From Cryptoclostridium sp964637365 (GTDB lineage Bacteria; Bacillota; Dehalobacteriia; UBA7702): a DNA stretch of 64,000 nucleotides. The DNA lies in assembly GCA_964637365.1 (NCBI GenBank), contig CAZWWH010000011.1, positions 1 through 64,000 on the forward strand, written 5' to 3'. Positions 34,937 to 43,919 of the stretch are shown here, piece by piece (position 1 is the stretch's first letter; every line of letters begins with the position of its first letter). Under the pieces are notes generated by a model. It was not told where the DNA came from and did no database searches. It was given only the letters and a program-made list of their open reading frames with translations. Both the position numbers and the translations under genes were made by a program.

Positions 34937-36391
34937 TTACTCCGCATCTTCTGTCAATTCGAAGTTTGGCGGGTCGAGGACTTCGTCTGTTTGGCTGAGA
35001 TAAATGCCGTAATATTCCTCCATGCAAAGCCCGGAGGCTTTGATATCTTTGGCGGCTTCTACACCGACATAGCGGAAATGCCACGGTTCATAGATGATCC
35101 CTGTGATATGCTGCTTGTCTTTGGGGTACCTCAAAATGAATCCGTATTCAGCACAGTGGGCATGTATCCATTTCCCGGCGGCTGTATTTGCAAAACTTTC
35201 CTTGAGACTGCCACCAGTGCCCAAATCCACAGCAAGGCCTAATTCGTGCTCGCTGGTTCCGGGAATGGCGCTGATTGTCGCCGCAATTCGTTCTGCTTCG
35301 GCCCGAGATATTCCAGGATTGTTGGCAATGACTCTCTGGACCTGGCGATTGTAGAGGGAAACCTGTTTTTCATAAGTGCGGTAACCGCTGACGACCAAAG
35401 CCGAAATGCCTGCGGATCTTAAATCTTTTAACATTCGTTCCAGGGCAGCGGCGGCCTGTGTTTCCATTTTCTGATTGGTTCCCTTAATTGTTACCAGCCC
35501 CGTAGGCGGTACATAGTTTTCCGGATGTTTTATGGGATTGTCCCGATTGACCACCATTTGGTAGAAGTCCGTTACCGGTTGTCCCCAATTAGGGTTTTTC
35601 GTTAGTTTTGTCCATTGTTCGATATCGTTTTGAATGGTATATTCGTGAGAGTTTGTGGCTTCCTGGACTGCGCAATAAAACCATGGATTGGTTGTCTCAA
35701 CGCCGTTTTGGTTGGAGACGGACCGCAACATATTGTCAGACCATTGAATCATGCCTTGAAGCATGTGCTCATGATCGGTCCCACGTCCCAGCATCCGGTT
35801 GATGACAGTCATGGCTTCGGCCCGGGAGATACGGCGTTCCGGTTCAAAGTTTCCATTGGGATATCCTGTAAGCCATGCTTGAGTCGCGGCGTATGCGATA
35901 AACTGTTCCGCCCAGTGGCCTTTTGCGTCGTTAAAAGGACAAAGTGCTTCCTTGTCCATATCCTTTATAAAACGGCAGATGATCGCGGCGAATTCTCCGC
36001 GGGTGATGGCTTTGTTTGGGCTGAATTTGCCATTGGGATAACCATTGAGGATATCGGCGCTGGCAAGAGTAGAAACGGCAGTATGAAACCAATGGCTTTG
36101 GTTGACGTCGGAAAAATGATTGGTGCTGGTCGTAAGAGTCTCTCTGCTCTCTTCGGTCAGCAAACGGTAGAAAATCGTGGCAGTTTCTGCCCGGGTAATG
36201 CTTTTATTAGGGCGGATGGTATTGTCTTCATAGCCGTTGATGTAAGCCTGATGCGCTTCTGTTTCCAGCAGGGATAGAGACGGCGTTTGGGGAATCTCTG
36301 TTTCTGTATCGGCCAGGACGACGACAGAACCAGTGAGTAGAAAACACCATAGCAGTCCCAGAAGCCATAGACTGCGAACAAAATGTTTCAT
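34937..36391 (-). CDS. S-layer-homology protein with D,D-carboxypeptidase (VanY, M15B) domain
   Basis: A 484-aa exported protein: signal peptide (residues 1-27), three SLH repeats (residues 45-205: INGYEDNTIRPNKSITRAE, LNGYPNGKFSPNKAITRGE, LTGYPNGNFEPERRISRAE) that bind cell-wall polymers, and a C-terminal M15B peptidase with zinc ligands in SEHELGLAVD (about residue 389) and EPWHFRYVG (about 445). It trims D-Ala-D-Ala from peptidoglycan at the cell surface. Monocistronic. No vancomycin-resistance genes accompany it, so housekeeping wall turnover is more likely than VanY-type resistance. Confidence 0.9.
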   Translation of the reverse strand: MKHFVRSLWLLGLLWCFLLTGSVVVLADTETEIPQTPSLSLLETEAHQAYINGYEDNTIRPNKSITRAETATIFYRLLTEESRETLTTSTNHFSDVNQSHWFHTAVSTLASADILNGYPNGKFSPNKAITRGEFAAIICRFIKDMDKEALCPFNDAKGHWAEQFIAYAATQAWLTGYPNGNFEPERRISRAEAMTVINRMLGRGTDHEHMLQGMIQWSDNMLRSVSNQNGVETTNPWFYCAVQEATNSHEYTIQNDIEQWTKLTKNPNWGQPVTDFYQMVVNRDNPIKHPENYVPPTGLVTIKGTNQKMETQAAAALERMLKDLRSAGISALVVSGYRTYEKQVSLYNRQVQRVIANNPGISRAEAERIAATISAIPGTSEHELGLAVDLGTGGSLKESFANTAAGKWIHAHCAEYGFILRYPKDKQHITGIIYEPWHFRYVGVEAAKDIKASGLCMEEYYGIYLSQTDEVLDPPNFELTEDAE

Positions 36392-36616
36392 TGCTTGCTC
36401 CTTTCAAAATAATAAAGTGAAGAAAATATGATACGGACTTATCATTTATTATACATTCCGGAATTCTATCTGTCACTGCTTTTTTGTGCTGTGCCTAACT
36501 TTTTACAGGAGCTTTTGGGAAAGCTCTTGAAATCATTTTAAGATTGTGATAAAATCCCTTTGAGTGATAGGGTAGGAAATTTCTTGATGAAGTGTATTTC
36601 AGTCTATCATCACAAA

Positions 36617-36790
36617 TCATCTTGTTTCAGCATAACGGACACGGTCCGGTGCAAAATCAGCGATTGTGATATCGTGTTGATGAGCGTAAGCTCGAATTGT
36701 CTGCGGATTTCCGCATAATTTGTTCATAAGGGAACGTACTTGTGAATGGTCAACATGAGCAGTAAAAGTATTAATTACTGTATAGGCTCA
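36617..36790 (-). pseudogene. C-terminal fragment of an unrecognised protein
   Basis: On the minus strand an open stretch of about 57 codons (HVDHSQVRSLMNKLCGN, then AYAHQHDITIADFAP) ends in TGA at 36617. The composition looks coding, but there is no start and no ribosome site. It may be the tail of a deleted mobile-element gene. The rest of 36400-36850 holds nothing I recognise. Confidence 0.25.
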
Positions 36791-36850
36791 AATACCGTCA
36801 AATACCGCTGTCAGTGCGGCCTGCCTTTTGATGCATGGATCAAAACGAGT

Positions 36851-36898
36851 ACAATCATCAACGACAATATTCGTCGCGATGATTGTTTTTTATTTTAT
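36851..36898 (+). terminator. hairpin-terminator in the spe operon leader
   Basis: ACAATCATC (36851-36859) pairs with GATGATTGT (36878-36886), with inner GAC/GTC pairs, followed by TTTTTTATTTT. It lies about 70 bases before speD and points into the operon, so it could attenuate it. I found no clear competing pairing upstream, nor an obvious riboswitch. Confidence 0.7.
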
Positions 36899-36966
36899 TC
36901 TCACATTGATTCAATATGGTTGGAAGGAATCCTCCCTGTGGGGTATGGAATGGAAAGGAGACGTTT

Positions 36967-37776
36967 GTGGCAAAGAAAAAAATCAAACTCTACGGCTTCA
37001 ATAATCTGACGAAGACCTTGAGCTTCAATATTTATGACGTATGTTATGCCCGCACCGCGCGGGAGAAAAATGAATATGTGGAATATATTGACGAGCAGTA
37101 CAATGCCGAACGTCTTACCAAAATTCTCTGCGACGTCACTGACATCATCGGCGCCAATGTCCTCAATATCTCCAAACAGGATTATGATCCTCAGGGCGCC
37201 AGCGTGACGGTATTGATTTCGGAAGAAGCCGTGCCTGTGGAATTCCTGGACCCCACCTGTAACGGCATGGATGTGCTGGAAAAGCGACGCTCTGTTTGTG
37301 GACATCTGGATAAAAGCCATCTTACCGTTCACACCTATCCGGAGTACCATCCCAACCAGACCATTTCCACTTTCCGCGTGGATATCGACGTTTCCACCTG
37401 CGGCCGCATTTCTCCGCTGAAGGCGCTGAACTATCTCATCGGCTCCTTTGATTCTGATATCATTACCATTGACTATCGCGTGCGGGGTTTTACCAGGGAA
37501 ATGAACGGCAGAAAATGCTTTATTGACCATAAAATCACCTCGATCCAGGATTTTATTGACCATAAAACCTTAGAAGAATATGAAGCTCAGGACATCAATG
37601 TTTACCAATCCAACATTTTTCACACGAAAATGAAGGTGAAAAATATTAATTTACAGGATTATTTGTTCCAAAATGATGTGGCGGAGCTAAGCCCCGAAGA
37701 ACAAAAGAAGATCTGTACTGAGCTTTCCCACGAAATGGCTGAAATTTACAGCGGAAAGAATATCTATAAAGAATGA
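36967..37776 (+). CDS. speD: S-adenosylmethionine decarboxylase proenzyme (E. coli type)
   Basis: A 269-aa class 1A SpeD. The self-cleavage site K-S-H-L lies in GHLDKSHLTVHTYPEYHP (serine becomes the pyruvoyl group), with the STCGRISPLKALNYLIGSFDSD core downstream. Decarboxylated AdoMet made here is the aminopropyl donor for SpeE. I start at the GTG 36967 (MAKKKIKLYGFNNLTKTL), seven bases after AAAGGAG; a longer frame has no support. The stop overlaps the speA start. Most Firmicutes carry the smaller class 1B enzyme (SpeH), so this form is less usual. Confidence 0.93.
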   Translation: MAKKKIKLYGFNNLTKTLSFNIYDVCYARTAREKNEYVEYIDEQYNAERLTKILCDVTDIIGANVLNISKQDYDPQGASVTVLISEEAVPVEFLDPTCNGMDVLEKRRSVCGHLDKSHLTVHTYPEYHPNQTISTFRVDIDVSTCGRISPLKALNYLIGSFDSDIITIDYRVRGFTREMNGRKCFIDHKITSIQDFIDHKTLEEYEAQDINVYQSNIFHTKMKVKNINLQDYLFQNDVAELSPEEQKKICTELSHEMAEIYSGKNIYKE

Positions 37777-39218
37777 ACCCACAGGAAGAAACCCCAATTT
37801 ACGACGCCTTACAGCGCTATATTGAAAATCGTATCGTCTCCTTTGACGTCCCCGGCCATAAACAAGGCAAAGGGCACAGTGCCCTGTTGGACGCCTTTGG
37901 GGAAAAATGCCTGTCCATGGACTTGAATTCCAGCAAGCCCTTGGATAACCTTACCCATCCTACCTCGGCGATTCGTGAATCTGAGGCTTTGGCCGCCGCT
38001 GCCTTTGGTGCGGGTTGGGCCTTTATGATGGTCAACGGCACTACCTCGGCGGTGCAGGCTATGATCTTTTCCTGCTGCAAACGGGGGGATGAGGTGATTT
38101 TACCCCGCAATGTCCATAAAAGCGTTATCAATGCCTTGGTTCTTTGCGGCGCTGTGCCGGTATATGTGAATCCCGGCGTGAATCGAGAATTAGGCATCAG
38201 CCTCGGTATGTCGGTAAAGGACGTGGCCGCCGCCATGGACCGTCACCCTCATGCCAAGGCTGTTTTTATCAATAATCCCACTTATTACGGGGTGTGTAGT
38301 GACCTCCGAACCTTGGTGGATATGGCCCATCAACGAGGCATGAAGGTTCTGGTAGACGAAGCCCATGGCACCCATTTTTATTTCGGCGCAGGGCTGCCCC
38401 TTTCTGCTATGGCCGCCGGGGCGGACATGGCTTCCGTCAGTATGCACAAAACTGGCGGTTCCTTGACCCAAAGCTCTATGCTGCTGCTAAAGTATAAGAA
38501 GGACGCCGGGCTAGTGCGGCAAATCATCAATCTTACCCAAACGACCAGCGCCAGCTATCTTTTGATGGCCTCTTTGGACATTGCCAGAAAAAACCTGGTG
38601 CTTCACGGTAAAGAGACCTTCCGGCGAGTCAAAGAGTTGGCGGAATACGCTCGGAGTGAAGTGAATAAAATGGAAGGACTCCGGGCGTTTGGTAAAGAAA
38701 TCATTGACAATGACGCGGTCTTTGATTTCGATGTGACCAAACTCAGCATCCACACCCGTGATCTGGGGTTAGCGGGCATTGAAGTCTATGACCTGCTGCG
38801 GGACGAGTTCGGCATCCAAATTGAGTTCGGAGACATTGGTAATGTGTTGGCTATTATCTCCGTCGGCGACCGAGAATTGGAAATTGAGCGGCTTTTGGGG
38901 GCGCTGTCGGAGATTCGCCGCCGCTTCCGTCGAGACCCCATGAATATGCTGGACCATGAATATATCGACCCCTTGGTGGTCATGTCCCCTCAGGAGGCCT
39001 TTTACAGTCAGAAGAGAACTGTTGCCATTGAAAAAAGTCAGGGGTTGGTCAGCGGGGAATTCGTCATGGCCTATCCGCCGGGGATTCCCATTCTGGCTCC
39101 GGGAGAGCGGATTACCGAAGAAATTATCGACTACATCCGATACGCCAAGGCAAAAGGGTGTATGCTGATGGGCACAAAGGACATTAATATGAATTTCATT
39201 GAGATCGTGGAGGAATAA
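37773..39218 (+). CDS. speA: arginine/lysine/ornithine decarboxylase (short fold-I type), probable SpeA
   Basis: A 481-aa PLP enzyme. N-terminal DVPGHKQGKGH, LDNLTHPTSAIRESE, aspartate DEAHGTHFYFG binding the PLP pyridine nitrogen, and the lysine in SVSMHKTGGSLTQSS. It belongs to the short, wingless family of Bacillus SpeA/YaaO. The neighbours decide the substrate: with agmatinase at the end of the operon, arginine to agmatine is expected. Overlaps speD by four bases. Confidence 0.88.
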   Translation: MNPQEETPIYDALQRYIENRIVSFDVPGHKQGKGHSALLDAFGEKCLSMDLNSSKPLDNLTHPTSAIRESEALAAAAFGAGWAFMMVNGTTSAVQAMIFSCCKRGDEVILPRNVHKSVINALVLCGAVPVYVNPGVNRELGISLGMSVKDVAAAMDRHPHAKAVFINNPTYYGVCSDLRTLVDMAHQRGMKVLVDEAHGTHFYFGAGLPLSAMAAGADMASVSMHKTGGSLTQSSMLLLKYKKDAGLVRQIINLTQTTSASYLLMASLDIARKNLVLHGKETFRRVKELAEYARSEVNKMEGLRAFGKEIIDNDAVFDFDVTKLSIHTRDLGLAGIEVYDLLRDEFGIQIEFGDIGNVLAIISVGDRELEIERLLGALSEIRRRFRRDPMNMLDHEYIDPLVVMSPQEAFYSQKRTVAIEKSQGLVSGEFVMAYPPGIPILAPGERITEEIIDYIRYAKAKGCMLMGTKDINMNFIEIVEE

Positions 39219-39220
39219 TC

Positions 39221-40078
39221 ATGGAATTATGGTATACGGAGGAACACAGTCATAACGTACGCTTTTCCATCCGTGTGGAAAAGCAGCTTTTTTCCGCGCA
39301 AAGTAAGTTTCAGCGCGTTGATGTCTTTGAGGCAGAGGAATTTGGCCGTTTCCTCACTTTGGACGGCCTGATGATGCTGACGGAAAAGGATGAATTCATC
39401 TATCACGATATGATCGTTCATGTGCCTATGGCCACCAATCCCAATATCAAAAAGGTTCTGGTCATCGGGGCAGGGGACGGCGGCACTGTGCGGGAACTGA
39501 CTCGTTACGCTTCGGTGGAATCCATCGACATGGTGGAAATCGACCAAATGGTGGTGGAAACCTGCAAGAAATATCTGCCCCAAACCTCCTCCAAGCTGGA
39601 GGACCCCAGAGTTTGCATCCATTTTGAGGATGGCCTGAAATTTGTGCGGGACAAGGAAAACGAATATGATCTTATCATAGTGGACAGCACCGATCCCTTC
39701 GGCCCCGGGGAAGGACTTTTTACCAAGGAATTTTACGGCAACTGCTACAAAGCCCTGACAGACCAGGGGATTCTGGTGAACCAGCACGAATGCCCCTATT
39801 ACGATGCCTACGCCGCTTCTATGAAGCGGGCGCATCGCCGCATCAGCGAACTGTTTCCCATCGTTCGGGTCTATCAGGCTCATATCCCTACCTATCCTTC
39901 CGGCCACTGGCTTTTCGGTTTCGCCTCAAAGCGGCTGGACCCTGTTACCGACTTAAAAGCTGATCAATGGAACGCCTTGGAATTAGAAACGAAATATTAT
40001 AACACGGAGCTGCATCGCGGTGCTTTTGCGATTCCCAATTATGTAAAGACCTTGCTGGAGGAGGCAAACCTTGAATAA
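39221..40078 (+). CDS. speE: spermidine synthase
   Basis: A 285-aa aminopropyltransferase. N-terminal beta domain (WYTEEHSHNVRFSIRVEKQL), LDGLMMLTEKDEFIYHDMIVH, the dcAdoMet-binding GAGDGGTVRELTRY and the catalytic-loop DSTDPFGPGEGLF. It transfers an aminopropyl group from decarboxylated AdoMet to putrescine. Two bases after speA, ATG start. Complete. Confidence 0.95.
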   Translation: MELWYTEEHSHNVRFSIRVEKQLFSAQSKFQRVDVFEAEEFGRFLTLDGLMMLTEKDEFIYHDMIVHVPMATNPNIKKVLVIGAGDGGTVRELTRYASVESIDMVEIDQMVVETCKKYLPQTSSKLEDPRVCIHFEDGLKFVRDKENEYDLIIVDSTDPFGPGEGLFTKEFYGNCYKALTDQGILVNQHECPYYDAYAASMKRAHRRISELFPIVRVYQAHIPTYPSGHWLFGFASKRLDPVTDLKADQWNALELETKYYNTELHRGAFAIPNYVKTLLEEANLE

Positions 40079-40928
40079 GCCCACCATGAATTTTATGGCC
40101 TGCGAGGCGGAATACGACGAAGCTGAGGTGGTGCTCTTTGGCGCTCCCTTTGACGGTACTGTCAGCTACCGCCCCGGCGCCCGCTTTGGTCCCGCGGCCA
40201 TTCGCACAGAATCTTACGGCATTGAAACCTATTCTCCGTATTTGGAGCGGGATTTGGAGGAACTCTCGGTTTTCGACGGCGGCGATTTGGAACTGCCCTT
40301 TGGCAGCAGCCGCAGGGCTTTGGATATGATTCGAGATTTTACCGCCCAAGTGGTCAAAGACGGAAAGCTTCCCCTGATGACCGGCGGCGAGCATCTTGTG
40401 ACCTTAGGAGCTGTCGAAGCTCTGGCGGCAGTCTATCCCCACCTCCATGTGCTCCATTTCGACGCCCATGCTGATTTGCGGGAGGAATACCTTGGCGATA
40501 CCTTATCCCACGCTTGTGTGCTGCGGCGTTGTCACGATTTGTTGGGGGATAACCGCATTTTCCAGCTGGGCGTTCGCTCCATGACCGCCGAGGAAAACGC
40601 CTTCGCCAAGGTTCATGTAACTCAGCATAAATTTGATTTGTCTAAGCTGGAAGAGGTAATCGGCGCATTGGGCAATGCCCCTGTCTATGTGACTTTGGAT
40701 TTAGACGTCCTGGATCCCGCCTTTTTCCCCGGCACCGGTACGCCGGAACCTGGCGGCGTGACCTATCTGGAATTGCAGCATGCCGTTCATCAAATGGGCC
40801 GTCTCAATGTCGTCGGCGCTGATTTGGTGGAGCTGGCCCCTATGCTGGATGGCAGCGGCGCGTCCACCCTTGTAGCTTGTAAGCTGGTGCGTGAGCTTTT
40901 GCTTGCTTTATCCATAAACAATGGCTGA
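40071..40928 (+). CDS. speB: agmatinase
   Basis: A 285-aa ureohydrolase. The binuclear Mn ligands are all visible: GGEH (about residue 104), HFDAHADLR (about 128-136) and TLDLDVLDPAFFPGTGTPEPGG (about 206-227). It converts agmatine to putrescine and urea. TTG start at 40071, six bases after GGAGG, overlapping the speE stop. Together speD-speA-speE-speB make a self-contained arginine-to-spermidine route. Confidence 0.93.
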   Translation: MNKPTMNFMACEAEYDEAEVVLFGAPFDGTVSYRPGARFGPAAIRTESYGIETYSPYLERDLEELSVFDGGDLELPFGSSRRALDMIRDFTAQVVKDGKLPLMTGGEHLVTLGAVEALAAVYPHLHVLHFDAHADLREEYLGDTLSHACVLRRCHDLLGDNRIFQLGVRSMTAEENAFAKVHVTQHKFDLSKLEEVIGALGNAPVYVTLDLDVLDPAFFPGTGTPEPGGVTYLELQHAVHQMGRLNVVGADLVELAPMLDGSGASTLVACKLVRELLLALSINNG

Positions 40929-40944
40929 TACTTGTGAAAATGTT

Positions 40945-40985
40945 TCTGGCATGGCTGCTTTGTGGGCAGTCGTGCCAGATTTTTG
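40945..40985 (+). terminator. intrinsic terminator after speB
   Basis: TCTGGCA (40945-40951) pairs with TGCCAGA (40973-40979), with extra pairs inside, followed by TTTTT. Confidence 0.85.
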
Positions 40986-41119
40986 CTCTCCGTTGCAATG
41001 ACGCGATACAACCAACGGTTTTTTTACAATGCTCCATCGCTGCGAACGATGACAAAAACCACTGGAATGCGCAATGCGGAACAATATTTTTATAAAACAG
41101 CGGCCAAAGTTTCCCTTCA

Positions 41120-41338
41120 ATGGCGTTGGCCTGTTTTTTGGAGTGGGCGCAGTATGAATGGCTGCAAATGCTGATTTTACTGGCGGGCAGTATCCTCGGC
41201 CTGACGATATTAATTTCCATCTTCCGCGGCAAATCGAACGAAACAATATTACGTGCTATCAACATCATTTGCGTCGTGATTATTATTCTTTACGGCTTAA
41301 AATTACTTTTTAATTGTATTACCACGACGGCAGTATAA
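41120..41338 (+). CDS. small two-helix membrane protein
   Basis: A 72-residue frame with two predicted transmembrane helices (MLILLAGSILGLTILISIF and IICVVIIILYGLKLLF) separated by a basic loop. The start is uncertain: no good ribosome site precedes it, and the ATG at 41168 would give a tidier protein. No recognisable family. Monocistronic. Confidence 0.4.
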   Translation: MALACFLEWAQYEWLQMLILLAGSILGLTILISIFRGKSNETILRAINIICVVIIILYGLKLLFNCITTTAV

Positions 41339-41465
41339 GAAAATAGAGGGAAATGCCGTTTCCCTCTGTCAAATATCAGATTAGCTTTTGGAGTTTTGTT
41401 AAGAAATGCTTAACATGAGTCTCTGTTCTTTTTGTTATAAACAATCTGCGACCAAATGAAAAATG

Positions 41466-41500
41466 AAAAACAGAGAGAGTTTTTAACCCCCTCTGTTTTT
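41466..41500. terminator. bidirectional terminator
   Basis: AAAAACAGAG (41466-41475) and CTCTGTTTTT (41491-41500) pair; T-runs on both strands. It ends the minus-strand secreted-protein gene at 41559. Confidence 0.75.
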
Positions 41501-41558
41501 CTGATGTTTTTCTGGTTAACGAGTGACTATGATTACATTTTTTGTTGTGGCATAATTA

Positions 41559-42041
41559 TTATTTAACCAATGAGGAACTATTGACGGTTTCGGAGCCTTT
41601 CCCATAAGCGGTGTGGGTGCCGAGAACTTTGTATTCATAGCTGGAGGACAGACCCCATACTTCCTTGGCGGAAATATAGCTGCCGGTCGCGTCATTTCTA
41701 GCAGTGCCGCTGTTGCATTTGGTCCAACTGCTGGAGGAACCAGTGGGTCTCCGGTAGAGGTCGCAGCGTACCCAAACCGAGGTAGCGTTGGAATTTCCTT
41801 GAGTAAAGCCAACCACAGTTAAGGTATTGCCGGAACGGCTCACTTGGCTGAGCCCATAGCTTCTAATATTGTTTAAGCTGTAGGTGCTGACGTCACCGGT
41901 ATCATTCAAGATAAGCGGCGAGGTGGCCGGTAATACATCGGGAAGAGGCGCTGGGGGATTGTCCCCTTCGGCAGCGGAAACCGGCAAGGCAAAGGCCGCT
42001 AATAACAAAGCTGCAAGAATAGGAATGAAGAATCGTTTCAT
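41559..42041 (-). CDS. small secreted protein, possibly ECF-sigma controlled
   Basis: A 160-aa protein with a clean signal peptide cleaved after about residue 23 (ALPVSAAEG). The mature part is Ser/Thr/Asn-rich and beta-like, with two cysteines (VRCDLYRR and KCNSGT) that could form a disulfide. No known family. It is downstream of a sigma/anti-sigma pair on the same strand, behind one of two copies of a promoter-like repeat, so it is probably a target of that sigma factor. Confidence 0.65.
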   Translation of the reverse strand: MKRFFIPILAALLLAAFALPVSAAEGDNPPAPLPDVLPATSPLILNDTGDVSTYSLNNIRSYGLSQVSRSGNTLTVVGFTQGNSNATSVWVRCDLYRRPTGSSSSWTKCNSGTARNDATGSYISAKEVWGLSSSYEYKVLGTHTAYGKGSETVNSSSLVK

Positions 42042-42059
42042 GATGCTCTCCTTTCATTT

Positions 42060-42265
42060 TTTTTGCTTTTTATTGCTCTTACTATAAATACAAAAAAATG
42101 ACGGAGATATTACAAGTTTTAAAAAAATTATTTCATTTTTTTCTTGTATGCTTCATGAATTCACTGCCATTTTTTTGCTCTTATTATGGATACAAAAAAA
42201 TGACGGAAATGTTACAGGTTTTTAAAAAAAATTTTTTTTATTTTTTTCTTGTACGCTTTCTGCCA
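42060..42265 (-). repeat. tandem imperfect duplication (about 110 bp units) carrying a promoter-like motif
   Basis: Two similar segments, about 42171-42265 and 42060-42155, share ACAAGAAAAAAAT, long A/T runs, TGTAAYATYTCCGTCA, TTTTTTTGTAT and AAGAGCAA in the same order (minus strand). The first overlaps the 3' end of the anti-sigma gene; the second ends about 20 bases before the secreted-protein gene. TGTAAY...CGTC resembles an ECF-type -35/-10 pair with unusually short spacing. The duplication seems to have copied the end of the anti-sigma gene. Confidence 0.55.
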
Positions 42266-43022
42266 TTTTTAGCAGCAGCTCTTTGCCCTTTTCGTCAGCG
42301 CTAAAAGTGCTGGAAAGAGTAAAGATATAGTTCACATCGCTCCATACGATATCGTACTCAATACTGTCTTCATATTGTTTCTGGAACAGGTAACCCGGTG
42401 TGTCGCCGACGAGAATTTCCCGCGCGTCTTCCCCATCACTGCCCTTAACCAGGGTGGGATGTGTGTCAATTTCCAGTTCATTGTTGGAATGCAGCATTAT
42501 GTGCAAAGAAATTTCCTCATCGTCCTCGTTGTGCCAAGTATAGAACATGGCGCTCTCTGAATTGTTTTCATCCATGAAATCCAAGGTATAGCCGTCGGGC
42601 ACCCAAAGCTCAATGGGGCAGATATCCTGCGGTGAAGTCAGAGGAAGGGTGTCTTCTTCACTTTCCGGCGCCGTGGTGATTTCGGTACCTTTGCCAATGA
42701 GATTCAAATATAATTCCTGGAAGGGCAGGCGGTACGCCTCGACGGAAAAATATAATGTAAAGTGAGTGCCGATCAACACCAAGAGAAACACCGCGGCCCA
42801 CATGGCGATTTTTCTCCGTTTGGGGGCTTTTTCCTTGGCGCGGTATTTGGCGGCGATTTTCTCGATGCGTGCATCGAAGTCCGCGGAAGGGGCCAGGTCT
42901 TCGGCCTCTGCCATAGCCTCGCATTCCTCCATTTCTTCCTTTAATTGCTGAGCCATTGCCTGCTTCAGCAATGCGTCAAATACTTCATCGTTCAACCAGT
43001 CTTTTTTATCTTTATCGGCCAC
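42222..43022 (-). CDS. anti-sigma factor-like membrane protein (DUF4367 type)
   Basis: A 266-aa protein with a cytoplasmic N-terminal region rich in Glu/Ala (residues 1-75), one transmembrane helix (IAMWAAVFLLVLIGTHFTLYF, about 76-96) and an extracellular domain with the DUF4367-like pattern (YTLDFMDENN, YTWHNEDDEEISLHI). Start at the GTG 43022, eight bases after AGGAGG; the other GTG at 43031 lies on that ribosome site. It overlaps the ECF sigma gene by 11 bases, the usual arrangement of a membrane anti-sigma factor. Ends in a run of T encoding Asn-Phe-Phe. Confidence 0.75.
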   Translation of the reverse strand: MADKDKKDWLNDEVFDALLKQAMAQQLKEEMEECEAMAEAEDLAPSADFDARIEKIAAKYRAKEKAPKRRKIAMWAAVFLLVLIGTHFTLYFSVEAYRLPFQELYLNLIGKGTEITTAPESEEDTLPLTSPQDICPIELWVPDGYTLDFMDENNSESAMFYTWHNEDDEEISLHIMLHSNNELEIDTHPTLVKGSDGEDAREILVGDTPGYLFQKQYEDSIEYDIVWSDVNYIFTLSSTFSADEKGKELLLKMAESVQEKNKKNFF

Positions 43023-43563
43023 TATTTTCACCTCCTCTGTGCAGTGCCTTTTTAAGCCGCGCGCGTCCTCTGAGTCTTCTTACCCGCACCAGATTTTCAC
43101 TGATGCCAAGAATCTCCGCGATTTCCTTATCGTGGAAATTGTAATAAGTGCTTAGGAACAGTACGCCGCGATATTTTTCATCCAGTTTTTTCAATTCCTC
43201 TAAAATGACCGCAATACTCTCATTAGAAATCACAATGTCCTCTAAAGGTATTTCGACAGGATCTGCGAATTCCCTCTTTTCATCCTCTATGGATAAATTG
43301 TTAATTTCATTTTTGCCGCGGTGATAATGATTCACTGCTTTGTTCTGCACAGTGCGGTAAAGATAGCTGACTTTGTGGGGCTCTTCCAGTGTGGCAAAAT
43401 TGTCGATATGTCTGGCCACTGCTTCAAAGGAGTCTTGAAGCAAGTCTTCAGCAACATATTTGTCCTTAACAATTTTATAGGCACAAAGAAACAGCTTATT
43501 TTTGTGTTCTTGAAAAATTGTTAATAATTCATTATAATTGGATTTGTCTTTCTTGTTAAACAA
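43012..43563 (-). CDS. ECF-family RNA polymerase sigma factor
   Basis: A 183-aa sigma factor with region 2 (LFLCAYKIVKDKYVAEDLLQDSF) and region 4 (YRGVLFLSTYYNFHDKEIAEILG ISENLVRVRRLRGRARLK), and no regions 1 or 3. Start TTG at 43563 after GAGGGG. A TATAAT-containing promoter lies 40 bases upstream on the same strand. Paired with the overlapping anti-sigma gene; controls probably the secreted protein at 41.6 kb. Confidence 0.88.
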   Translation of the reverse strand: MFNKKDKSNYNELLTIFQEHKNKLFLCAYKIVKDKYVAEDLLQDSFEAVARHIDNFATLEEPHKVSYLYRTVQNKAVNHYHRGKNEINNLSIEDEKREFADPVEIPLEDIVISNESIAVILEELKKLDEKYRGVLFLSTYYNFHDKEIAEILGISENLVRVRRLRGRARLKKALHRGGENSGR

Positions 43564-43919
43564 AACCGTTACCCCTCTACTTTTAATTTTTAATATCTTA
43601 TTAGCGTTGTTGATGGTAAATTATACCAAATTTCGACTTTTTTCGCAAGGAAGGCTAAGGACTGAGGGACAAAATCATAGTATCCCACACAATTTTTTAT
43701 CAAGAACCGCTTTTTGGCAGAAAGAGCAAGATTTATGGTGAAAATGAATTAAATTTCATTATATAGTATTTATATGATAATTTTGCCGCGTCTATGGAGC
43801 GAAACAACTATTTCCCCCAAAATGGTATGGCTTGATATGATGACAAATTTAAGGAAAAAGGATTATAATTTTTTGCAATAGTACGGTTCCTTTTAATAAC
43901 AATTTGCAAGGAGAAGATT

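Noticed and set aside
34937..36391. VanY gene as vancomycin resistance
   Set aside because: No vanH/A/X/R/S neighbours, and the SLH domains suit routine wall maintenance.
41120..41167. N-terminal extension of the small membrane protein
   Set aside because: The residues before the ATG at 41168 look like a terminator-proximal spacer rather than a protein start; kept in the listed frame but doubted.
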